From Chromera velia (taxonomy: Eukaryota; Sar; Chromeraceae): a DNA stretch of 15,439 nucleotides. Positions within the stretch are counted from its first letter, which is position 1. Each line of letters opens with the position of its first letter. The stretch is from the NCBI GenBank assembly GCA_018398765.1, contig JAHBMJ010005852.1, positions 15,380 through 30,818 on the forward strand, written 5' to 3'. The position numbers were made by a program, and so were the translations under genes. The notes under the pieces are model-generated. The model was not told the origin of the DNA. It saw nothing but the letters and a program-made list of their open reading frames with translations, and did no database searches. Of the stretch, positions 6,995-14,810 are shown piece by piece.

Positions 6995-8227
6995 TTCCAC
7001 CCCCGAGTCTATTTGGTTTTGCATATTACCGACTCGGCCTCCAGCTGTGCGTACGTGCGTATAGTGAAGTCGCGTGCGGGGGATGATTTGCTCCCTGTAT
7101 TTAACGAGTTCTGTTTGAAATATGGAGCACCCAGAGTGCTTAGAGTAGATGGAGAGGGTGGGATCGTTGAAGGAACTAGTATACATCGTGTGCTTTCTCA
7201 GAAAGGCACCGTCGTTCAACCCGGTGCCGCTTCGAGCAGCCGGGGCCCTTGTGAGCGACTTTGGGTGGAATTGAGGCATGGTCTCCAAAATCGTTTCTTT
7301 GATTTTGCTTTTCTTCTTTCTTGGATTCCTTTTCTTGTTTTTGTCTTTGGGGCAATGCACAATCATACCTGCACTTCTTGCGGTATCAGTCCTTTGCGTG
7401 CAACAAGAAAGAAATCTTTTTCTTCTTTCGATCCTCTTGATCTCGTTATTTTTCGTTTGGCCAAGACAGAGAAGATCTGCAGCCCTGCAGGTCGTTTTGG
7501 GCTATATGTCTACGCACTCACAGCGAGTGAGTCGATTATGTTCAAGTGGTGTCTTTTGAAGAAGAAATGGAAGCAGGCACACACTGTGAACACCAAAGAC
7601 GTCAAGTGTGCTTCTCCAGGAGTCATTCACCGTTCTGGTTTCCTTTCTTTTCTTTTCAATGCTCCAACCATCCGGCATCCATCTACGGCCAATGTTGTTT
7701 GCCCATCTTCTTCTTCCGTCCCCGTCTCTTCTTCTTTTTGGAGTCCGTCTCGTTATTCTGTTGATGTGACTTCATTGTCTTCTATTCTTTCTTCAAAGGA
7801 AGCATGCGAGAGAGAGCGTGATGGGGGAGGAAGGGATGTCACTCTCGAGTTTGCTTCTGATTCAGTCCCTGCATCCGAGCCTCTGTCAGAGTTGCCTTCG
7901 GCTTCTTCTCCTCTGAACGATTTGTTTGATCCCGTCTCTGTGTCACATGAACGAGGGGGGAGTGTAAAGAGAAGAGAAGGAGCAGGGAGTGGGGGGGTAG
8001 ATGAAGAGAGCAGGGGGGTGGATAAAGAGAATGGGGGGGTTAATGTTGACTCTGCATCTCTTTTTGGTTCGAAAGCCCTTACTGACGACCATGAGGGAAA
8101 ACAGTTTGCAGAAGCTAGAAAAAGAGGAGAAATGATCGATGATGAAACTCTTGTTGCAAGTCATAATAGATGTACGATCATGCAAGGTCCGGGGGGTTCG
8201 CTCCATGCAGTCAAACTTTTCGGTTGA
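6995..8227 (+). pseudogene. pol: copia pol: integrase core and spacer, ending at an in-frame TGA
   Basis: The integrase joins retrotransposon DNA to the host genome. Candidate catalytic acids are Asp in 'HITDSASS' (7031-7033), Asp in 'LRVDGEGG' (7148-7150) and Glu in 'GPCERLWVEL' (7253-7255); the last pair is 35 codons apart, as in DDE integrases. Downstream 'HNHTCTSCGISPLRAT' matches the copia pattern 'NRTPTS...SPxEALTG', and 'AGRFGLYVYALTASE' matches the typical 'GRFLGY' beta region. The N-terminal HHCC zinc finger is not visible. From about 7700 the sequence is an acidic, Ser-rich spacer. TGA at 8225-8227 interrupts the frame, which simply continues afterwards. Confidence 0.83.
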
Positions 8228-9361
8228 ACGGAGACGGGTTTCACGAATGTCTTGACCCTTTCTTTCAATCAGGAAGGAGAGGTCACAGAATACCGGCTTG
8301 GCACTCCTCAAAGAACTCGCTCGCGTGTGATGGAAGATTCGCTTGACCACAAAGCTCCTCTTTTTGTTTCAGTTAAAGGGAAGAAAGTTGTGCCTCCTTC
8401 TGTCAGAGAGCAAGTGGAGGAGACAGCGAATGAAAGTGAGGAAGAGAAGCAGACAGATAGTCAGGAGGCTGTTTCGTTTGCTCATAATCAGTCAGAGGGC
8501 GCTTCTTGTTTTTGCAAACAGCAAGGTTTTTCCTGTTTTGGACACGGGGAGACTGAGAGCGTGCATGCCCTCAGAGGGGTTGACAGGGGCGATTTTTTTC
8601 CTGAGTGTCTTCAGGGAGGAGACGGGCAGGCAGGAAAGACTCATCAGAAATCTAAACGGACAGATGTAGAGGAAGGAAAGTTTGATGAGGCTTGCAGTGT
8701 TAAAGCAGGCAAATGGAAAGAATTTGATGTGAAAGGAGACTGCATCCCTCCTTCTTCCTACCACCTGTGGACGATCATTTCTACTATGTGGATTCTTACA
8801 TGGAAAGTGATCTCAACTCCTTTCTCTGCTCTTGCCAAGACGGCGGGAGACGTTGTTAGAAAGGCCAAAGCTCGTCTCATCTTGATCGGCAACAAGACAC
8901 ACGATAAACGGAATGTAGACACGTATACTGGCACGCCACACATCTTTGCTCTGCACATTCTTTTTATTTTTGCTTTGACAATAGGGTGGAGCATTACATT
9001 TTCAGATGTGAAGACAGCCTTTCTTTAGGTTCGTTTTCAGGAAGGCTTTCATCGTGTTGCGTTTCGCATGCCTTTTTGGCTACCAGAGTGCGTGCAGGCA
9101 ATGGGTTTTGTTCCTAGGGCAGTCTATATTCTCCAACAAACTGCATATGGTCTCAAAAATGCTCCACGCATTTTCGCACGTTGGTTGAAAGGAATTTTTA
9201 TTCAACTAGGTTGGCATGAAGTCCAAGAGTCCCTTCATCTTCATGTCACTCATCCGCTCCCTTCAATCGCCACCAACACAGACAGACATGTCACTAATAT
9301 AAAATGCCAGACAGTGAAAGGCATGGAGTACTGTTACGTCGATGATGTGACCATGCATGGC
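8228..9361 (+). pseudogene. pol: copia pol: reverse transcriptase, interrupted by TAG and a frameshift
   Basis: It continues in the integrase frame after the TGA. A long hydrophilic spacer is followed by 'KAKARLILIG' (copia 'KARLVARG'), 'TFSDVKTAFL' (copia 'LDVKTAFLNG'), 'TAYGLKNAPRIF' (copia 'ALYGLKQAPRAW') and 'YCYVDDVTMHG', the polymerase active site with its two Asp residues (YVDD at 9335-9346). TAG at 9026-9028 directly follows 'TAFL'. About five codons after YVDD the meaningful frame shifts, near 9350-9365; the original frame then stops at 9400. Family assignment is secure; the copy cannot make an intact enzyme. Confidence 0.9.
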
Positions 9362-10265
9362 AGCGAAGGATGCCATTGGTGCGTTGCGCTTTCTTTCTGA
9401 GAGAAGGAGGGTACAGATAGATGATCCCGTTTTTCTTGGTGAATTGAAAGCAAAGCTGGTTGGAATGGATGTATGGAGAAAAGGAAACATCATTTATCAA
9501 TGCATGGACACTTGTCTTTCCCTTTCTTCTCTTCCTAGAGGCAAGCGGTTTAGCGTTATGACTGCAGTCGACTTTGCTCGTCCAGAGCTGCATGAAATCG
9601 ATATACGTCTGGAGGAGGACTATCGTAAGTGGGTTAGTTGTCTTATCTGGCTGGCTCGCTCTCGTTTTGACCTTGCCTTTGCTGCAAGTGAGCTTGCTGC
9701 CTTTAGTACTAGTTTAACAGTGAGACACATTGCAGCCATCATCACTATCCTTCGTTTAGCAAGTCAAAAACTGAAAAGACTTCGTTTTGTCCGTATGTGT
9801 TGGCCTGAATTGCGTCTTTTTATCGATGCTGCGTTTGATAAAGAGAGATGTGAAGCCCGAGTTGCTTTTGTTATTCAGTTAGCAGATGCCTCGTAGGCAC
9901 TCCATGTGTGGGACAATATTCTCGATTGGGAAACTCACAAAGAAAAGAGGCTTGTTCTCTCAGCAGCGGGAGGTAAGCTCCTTACGGGAAGGGGAGGACT
10001 CAAGGCTGTCCCAATCACGCTTAGAACGCTTCGTATTATTTTTCCTGATGTTCTTTTACGTGTCTTTACAGATAGCCAGACCTTTCTGGACCAATCACTG
10101 GTAGGATTCTGCAAGAAAGAACAGAGTCTAACAGGAATTCTCAAATGGGTCATTCAGGAACTCGAAGGAATGGGGAGAACGATTGTTCATGTCCGTGGTG
10201 ACCATGAGGAGCTTGCTGATGGTCTGACTAAATGGAAGTCACTGGATTACACATGGCCAGTCTGA
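9362..10265 (+). pseudogene. pol: copia pol: RT C-terminal part and RNase H
   Basis: It is read one frame away from the upstream RT. 'LIWLARSRFDLAFAASEL' matches the copia RT connection 'YLxxTRPDIxxAVxxL', and the His at 'LTVRHIAAI' is in place. RNase H follows, with Asp in 'LFIDAAF' (codon 9825-9827), Asp in 'VFTDSQTF' (near 10070) and 'HVRGDHEELADGLTK' (copia 'HVRSxDQxADxLTK'). TAG at 9894-9896 interrupts it after 'ADAS'. The usual Glu of the 'SSTEAEY' motif appears as Gly in 'LSAAGGKLL'. The frame ends at TGA 10263-10265, 81 bases before the 3' LTR. Confidence 0.85.
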
Positions 10266-10335
10266 GAGCTCAGGGATGTTTGCGGCTGTTTCGTTTCTTG
10301 TTCGCATGCTCGTCTGACCACAATCATTCGACCAC

Positions 10336-10348
10336 CCGAAGGGGGGAG
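10336..10348 (+). promoter_or_regulatory. Polypurine tract of the retrotransposon
   Basis: A 'cgaaggggggag' run lies immediately before the 3' LTR, the position where plus-strand DNA synthesis is primed in LTR elements. Confidence 0.7.
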
Positions 10349-10754
10349 TCAGGATCTAGACAGGCCGTGAGGCGCCGCCATGGTGCAGTATAGTTAGTGT
10401 GAAGCGCGCCGCCGCGTTCCACCGCCACGTAGCCAGCGTTGCATACATGTGTTGCATGGCGTTGCACCGCGATGTTGATCGTTGTTGTTCCAAGCAGTAG
10501 TGACTACATATGCCACTGTTGTTGTCTCTCACTACAAGCAGTCATACAGTCATGCAAACAATGTTGCAGGCCTTACTGAACGTGTCGTATCCAGCCAGTA
10601 CCACCGTAGATACGTGAAATCTTACTGAACGTGGGATTTGATTTCGCATCTGCATCCACTCACGATATTTGATTTCTAGATCTAGCTCCACTTCTGTGAA
10701 CGTTCGCTAGCCTTCAGACAGACAAACTTCTTCTACAAGTGTATGAGTTTCAAG
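10347..10754 (+). repeat. 3' LTR of the copia element
   Basis: Partner of 5155-5560. It differs by about 21 transitions and one transversion plus a 4-base and a 6-base indel (hand count). Many differences fall at CpG dinucleotides. Confidence 0.93.
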
Positions 10755-11020
10755 AAAAAGTATAATATATTGCAGTTTGTATTAATTAGGAGATAACTAA
10801 CGACAGTTAGCAAAGCTATAAATTTATCCGGAATATCAATTAATGCTATGCTGTGCTAATATATAATGCTATAGAAGCTATAAATATATATCTAGATCGA
10901 ACTATATCATAAGACTATAGTTATACTAGTATTAAAGATAACCTGAGGCACTATTACCGAACTAAATTCAACTAATTCAGACCTTAAACACCCGGGTACC
11001 TATCTAAAGTCCTGTATAGA
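10755..11020. other. AT-rich stretch right of the retrotransposon
   Basis: No ORF or motif was recognised. It is dense in 'tataa', 'attaat' and 'gctat' motifs and resembles the AT-rich DNA left of the element. Confidence 0.55.
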
Positions 11021-11100
11021 TAGAATCTCTACGCATCCCAGCTGAGGGGTGGTCAAAATTTAAATTATACAAATTTCAATTAATAGGCAGGCGCTTTTTC
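11021..11100 (+). repeat. Left copy of an inverted repeat
   Basis: Conserved blocks are 'tacgcatcc', 'gctgaggggtggtcaaaa' and 'aggcgcttttt'. The same blocks occur in the same outside-to-inside order on the minus strand at 14460-14529. This copy has about 16 extra AT-rich bases between the second and third block. Confidence 0.75.
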
Positions 11101-11619
11101 AGGAGAGGACCTATTTATGCTAGTAGAAAGACAAATCAAGGAGTATATCATGGGTGGGCAAGTTATTGGCCACCTTCACCGTCAGTTTGGGTAGCTAAGC
11201 CCACCTCTAAGGTACCCAAGTTCCCACTTTTCTACATCACCATCAAAATCACTCCAACCCAGCCAGAATACATAGTGGCATTAGCCGTAACTAATATAAT
11301 TTCGTTACATATACATGGCCCGAAGGGCCATGTTACGTTTTATGTGGTGTGTAATATAAGCTGAAATATATATATTATGGTTAAGGATGTAAGTTATGCA
11401 AAGCTATTTTTAGGTAAGTAGGAAAGTACCTGAGAACACGAATTCGATGCAACAATCGTAGTTCGTATAATTTTTTAGTTTAACAGAGCCTAATCAATTG
11501 ATTGTCCTTACTGTAGCAATTGAGGGCTGATTCAATTCATTCGAAGCTTAGTCTGCTTAGACATTTGCTGAAGTCATGCTACCACCTGAGCAATGATAGC
11601 GGGCATACGTTTTCAATTT
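11101..11619. other. Gene-free stretch with one strong hairpin
   Basis: No coding signal was seen. It contains the palindrome at 11313-11333 and AT-rich sequence with several 'atata' motifs. Confidence 0.5.
11313..11333. repeat. Perfect hairpin, 9-bp arms and 3-base loop
   Basis: ACATGGCCC and GGGCCATGT pair perfectly around GAA in otherwise AT-rich DNA. It is not followed by a T run or by a CTRR motif, so it looks like neither a simple terminator nor a standard Helitron end. Confidence 0.85.
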
Positions 11620-11946
11620 TTAGTGTCGGTCTGATTGGTAGATCTCCTGCACAGGTTGGACAAATTCTCCTGTGTGATAGTCGAGGAGATGAGGTTTTAA
11701 CCCTTGCTTCTCATATCTCCTGCACACGATTGCCCACTTCTCTGTTAGTTTGGCAGGATCAATGGTATACAACTCTGTCTTTATCTTTAGTTTTCCATGT
11801 TTTATCAAGTACTCTGTTTCTTTAATGATCAGAAAGTCATCAAGTTGCAGTAGATAGTTTCCGTCTTTGTCTTTGGCGCCCGGATGTGCTACAAGACTCT
11901 GCTGCTTTGTCAAAATGTCAAATGGTTTCTTTCCTTTGGGTGCCAT
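11620..11946 (-). CDS. Hypothetical protein, minus strand
   Basis: An open frame of 121 codons extends to 11985, but the second Met at 11944-11946 has a better start context (A at -3, G at +4: 'cacaATGgc') and gives 108 residues starting 'MAPKGKKPFDIL'. Composition is balanced and hydrophilic with alternating charged segments ('LLQLDDFLIIKETEYLIKHG', 'KIKTELYTIDPAKL'), unlike the low-complexity ORFs nearby. No family was recognised. It could be a small gene, one exon, or a fragment carried by the surrounding inverted-repeat interval. Confidence 0.45.
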   Translation of the reverse strand: MAPKGKKPFDILTKQQSLVAHPGAKDKDGNYLLQLDDFLIIKETEYLIKHGKLKIKTELYTIDPAKLTEKWAIVCRRYEKQGLKPHLLDYHTGEFVQPVQEIYQSDRH

Positions 11947-12015
11947 TGTGCCTAAGGACTTGAGTGTGGGATAGGTGTAGACCAAGCTTTCTCATTTACC
12001 TCGTCATCTCCGGTA

Positions 12016-12088
12016 GTGAAGTTACATGTTATGTATACTGAAGTGATGTGAAGTCAAGTCAAGGTCGTGAAGTCACTGAAGTGAAGTC
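12016..12088. repeat. Irregular GAAGT/GAAGTC repeat
   Basis: Several imperfect copies of GAAGTC, GAAGTGA and CAAGTC occur in about 70 bases. It lies just upstream of the minus-strand ORF, where a promoter or 5' UTR would be, but no function can be shown. Confidence 0.6.
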
Positions 12089-12690
12089 TCTTGCAATGAT
12101 CGAAAAAGCCGGTGTCCTACTATAGTATGTAGGATTCGAAGACTGCATGCGTGCAATTAATTATATATTAATAATTAATGTATGCATATATATATGTGTA
12201 TTAGGTAATCCAACTAATGAAGAGTCAAATGTATGGTAGCTATACTAGCAAAAAAAATGAGCCCCATTTTTGAAAGGCATCTTAGCTGTGGACTTTGTCT
12301 CTATTCTTTTCTATTATGGTGGTCTCAGAACAAGCACTCCAATCGCAGACCCGCTTGTAGTCACCAGGTAGACAGTCAGAGAAAAGAATGCTCTGTAAGG
12401 AAGGGGGTTGTACATACAGAGAAGAAGACAAAAAAGTGAAATCTGTATTGCATTCTTCCTCCCCTCTGCTTCTTTCTACATATGCTTTCGCTACCAGAGT
12501 AACCCAAAACAGCCGTATTTTGACCTCAAACCTGTCGGGTAATCTTTGTAAAATATAGAGGATCTTCAATCAAGTATCTAATTTTTAAGATGTCCACTCT
12601 CTAGAAGACGACATGTTGCCATGTAGCAATGCACTCACACAAAGCACAGAAAGGGTATACCAGACGCATACTGTTACTTGCTTTCCTTAC
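12089..12690. other. Gene-free stretch
   Basis: An AT run with alternating purine-pyrimidine motifs is at 12156-12198. Short open frames at 12233-12569 on both strands have no recognisable motif and no clear composition bias, and are not called. Confidence 0.5.
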
Positions 12691-12772
12691 CTGTTGCATC
12701 CGCTCAACAGGATCTGCACCGCCCGCCCTGCATTACGCACAGGCAGGGTCTCTACTGCTGAGCTATTTCATG
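12690..12772 (-). ncRNA. tRNA-like sequence or tRNA-derived SINE head
   Basis: On the minus strand an A-box-like TAGCTCAGCAG (12755-12765) and a B-box-like GGTGCAGATCC (12710-12720) lie 45 bases apart, the spacing of tRNA internal promoters. Between them, CCTGC and GCAGG arms form an anticodon-like stem with an 11-base loop. The D-arm pairs at three of four positions. Acceptor and T-stem pairing are poor, so it is not an intact tRNA; a tRNA pseudogene or SINE is more likely. Confidence 0.35.
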
Positions 12773-12953
12773 CAAAGATCCATAAACGTTCCGGCTTCAT
12801 GATCAAAGCAGGTGTGTGGAAGCTTGACTGAGAGAGGAATGCATGTATAGACGGAGGGGTTGACAAACTTACGGAGATCTACTGTGTGCGGCCCCAGAAA
12901 GCACCTATGCATACGAATTTGTATTGGGTGACTCTTCATGATTTGGATTGCCT

Positions 12954-13010
12954 AATGCATGCATACATAAATCGCGGCTGCATGCATGCATATATATGCA
13001 TACATGTATA
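12954..13010. repeat. ATGCAT/TATA palindrome cluster
   Basis: Clustered self-complementary hexamers (ATGCAT, GCATGC, ATATAT, TGTATA) able to form cruciform or alternating structures. Similar to the AT/GC alternation near 12156-12198. Confidence 0.7.
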
Positions 13011-14011
13011 CAGAAATCGACACACACGCAATAAAGGCGGCCAGTGGGGGACTATAGGCCTTAAAATCTTAAAGTTACGTTTTTGACGTAAGATATAGAC
13101 CTATTTCAAGAAAACATAAAGTTATATTTTTTTTGTAACTGATTTTATCGTAACTATTCAGATCATTCTTTTTTTCCTACATTACAGCTAACGCCACTAT
13201 ATAAGCCAAAATAGTACAAGGTGGTCCTCTGGTACCTACAGAAACGATCAGACCAAACAAAAGGCACAAAACCATGACCAAAAGGTGTGACAAGGTGCAT
13301 GCAAACACACAAATACACATCTATTCAGGTTCTCTAGTTCCACCCACTTTCGTTCTGCAAGAGGGGGGTCCACAGCCGGAGGCGCTTTCCAGAGTGGGTC
13401 TACCATTGTTCCCTGCAATCCGCCAATGGTTCTCCAACGAAAAGAAAAGGTACTGTGATGGACCCAAACTATCCCCACGCTTCTCAAACAATGTCCACTT
13501 CTAGTCCCGACGGCCCCTCCTGCAAGTAGGGACACACTTCTAACAAAATCTGCAGTGGACTCACCCAAAAAGCCCCAGGACCAAAGAGAGCTCCACAGGC
13601 AGAAAGGGTCCTATCCATCGGTCCGAGGGGCACCCGAAGAAGAGTTTGCAAGTATTCAACGCAGTGACAACAGTTATTCTCAGAGACGGACACTTCAGAG
13701 CAAATGCGAGCAACAATGGTGCGAAAAATAGGTAGAGGTCTAAAGTGACCCTCCCAACGAAACCCAAAGTGCCCGCCACAGACCAGATAGGAATCATGAC
13801 CAGCCGATAAGCACGCCAACGTACCAAAATGGGTGCAGCTTCAGTAAAGGGACCACCACAGACCGGCCACGAAGGAGCCAGACCTGCAGACAACAGTGGT
13901 AGGTTGAAATCTAGGGTTGAAATTCATATATGCCCTTCAAGTTCCTGACCCATATGTCCGCTGCACACAGTCCGCATACAAAACCATTGTTGCAACTTCT
14001 TCCATTGAGAT
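13011..14011. other. Unassigned region, no supported gene
   Basis: Base composition becomes balanced and slightly purine-rich on the plus strand from about 13250. Several overlapping minus-strand frames stay open for 106-111 codons (for example 13248-13568 and 13484-13819), but they overlap one another, are Cys/Gly/Leu-rich and show no motif. It might be decayed transposon coding sequence. Confidence 0.45.
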
Positions 14012-14294
14012 CTATCTTTTACTACTAAATGGACTTGCCTGAGTTGATAGAGGCCTCCTGGCTCCTTTTCGACCAGTGTTGCTCAGGTCGGCCCGGTGCA
14101 TCTGGACAGTCAGCTCCACCTGTCCTTTTCTCCTCAGGCTTGTGACTCCGGTCCTCTTTCTTGGCACCATTGTGCCCCGTATAGACCCAGAAGCCTTCCT
14201 GGAGCGCTGGGTATAGAACCAATTCATTGAAATGACTCAAGAGCTGCCGGCAGAGTGTTCTTTTCCTGGGTCTTCAGCTGCTGGGACACCGTAG
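14012..14294 (-). other. Possible decayed minus-strand coding fragment
   Basis: One minus-strand frame (14025 to about 14290) is open and hydrophilic with ordinary composition ('EGFWVYTGHNGAKKEDRSH'). It has no ATG in good context and no recognised family. It could be a relic exon inside the inverted-repeat interval. Confidence 0.25.
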
Positions 14295-14329
14295 AAAGCC
14301 GATTTTTCATTTGGAGTAAAATCGGCTTT
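14295..14329. repeat. Perfect hairpin, 12-bp arms and 11-base loop
   Basis: AAAGCCGATTTT and AAAATCGGCTTT pair perfectly around an 11-base loop. It is adjacent to a GC-rich block and about 130 bases inside the right inverted repeat. Confidence 0.88.
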
Positions 14330-14339
14330 TGCAGCTGAA

Positions 14340-14459
14340 CAGGGCCCTGGCATGCCCCAACAGGGGTCAGTCTGGGCCTAAATCGCGGGCACACACTCCG
14401 GGGGGCCCTACGCGCCTATATGGGGGCGCCGGGGCCGCTGCTTCGCCCTTCCGAGCCCC
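14340..14459. other. GC-rich block beside the right inverted repeat
   Basis: A short block dominated by G and C runs ('ggggggccc', 'gggggcgccggggcc') between AT-richer neighbours. It contains local self-complementary runs such as 'agggccctggcatgccc'. No counterpart was seen beside the left inverted repeat. Confidence 0.6.
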
Positions 14460-14529
14460 TAATCAAAAAGCGCCTACAATTCATATGATTTTTGACCACC
14501 CCTCAGCCAGGATGCGTAGTAGAATCTAC
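14460..14529 (-). repeat. Right copy of an inverted repeat
   Basis: Read on the minus strand it carries 'tacgcatcc', 'gctgaggggtggtcaaaa' and 'aggcgcttttt' in the same order as 11021-11100, with two mismatches in the central 30 bases. Confidence 0.75.
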
Positions 14530-14740
14530 AAAAATAATTTAAAAACTTTAATGGACTAACAATTAATGAGCTTATATAAACACCGCATCGCATTGATATA
14601 CATACATACTGCGTTTATGACTAGATTTATAACCAGGATCGTCACTATAACTTTTCTGCGATGGGCGGTTAGCGATGAACAGTAAGCTTTTTGCACCTGT
14701 AATGTTTCAGTGCCGTATGCATTCACTTTTTTTTTTTCAG

Positions 14741-14810
14741 GCCAAGCGATTTCTCTAAAGACGGCAGAGATGAGGAGAAGACCTTGTGTGAAAAACTTGC
14801 TGATCAATAA
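14741..14810 (+). CDS. Candidate terminal exon of an unknown plus-strand gene
   Basis: A textbook acceptor (ten T then CAG) ends at 14740. If entered with two bases needed upstream, the frame reads 'PSDFSKDGRDEEKTLCEKL' and stops at TAA 14808-14810, which overlaps an AATAAA. The peptide is hydrophilic and helix-like, as expected of a protein C-terminus. No upstream exon could be linked to it, and another frame is open for longer (to 14898) with a Lys/Arg-rich product that looks like translated repeat. Confidence 0.32.

Larger units (their letters stand above)
5155..10754 (+). mobile_element. Ty1/copia-type LTR retrotransposon, degenerate full-length copy
   Basis: Two direct repeats of about 406 and 408 bases enclose 4.8 kb that encodes, in order, a gag-like ORF, integrase core, reverse transcriptase with YVDD, and RNase H. 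Integrase before reverse transcriptase is the defining order of Ty1/copia (Pseudoviridae-type) elements, as opposed to gypsy elements. A purine-rich tract ('cgaaggggggag') precedes the 3' LTR. Three in-frame stops, one frameshift and about 5% LTR divergence mean this copy is not autonomous. Termini start AGT rather than TGT and end in 'ttcaag', so exact ends are uncertain by a few bases. No canonical TGG primer-binding site was found next to the 5' LTR. Confidence 0.92.
11021..14529. mobile_element. Candidate element bracketed by inverted repeats
   Basis: The outermost 65-80 bases are related in inverted orientation (separate entries). If these are true terminal inverted repeats, the 3.5-kb interval is a DNA transposon or a non-autonomous derivative. 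No transposase motif was recognised inside; the only plausible ORF is a minus-strand one of 108-121 residues. Flanking target duplications were not identified. An alternative is two unrelated copies of a dispersed repeat that happen to face each other. Confidence 0.35.

Noticed and set aside
7278-7559. Plus-strand hydrophobic ORF overlapping the integrase
   Set aside because: It overlaps the integrase frame, which has catalytic residues and copia motifs. The alternative is a shadow.
11313-11345. Hairpin as a Helitron 3' end
   Set aside because: No CTRR motif follows at the usual distance and no Rep/helicase coding was seen.
13248-13893. Several overlapping 106-111-codon minus-strand ORFs
   Set aside because: They compete with one another over the same DNA, lack motifs and have no supported starts.
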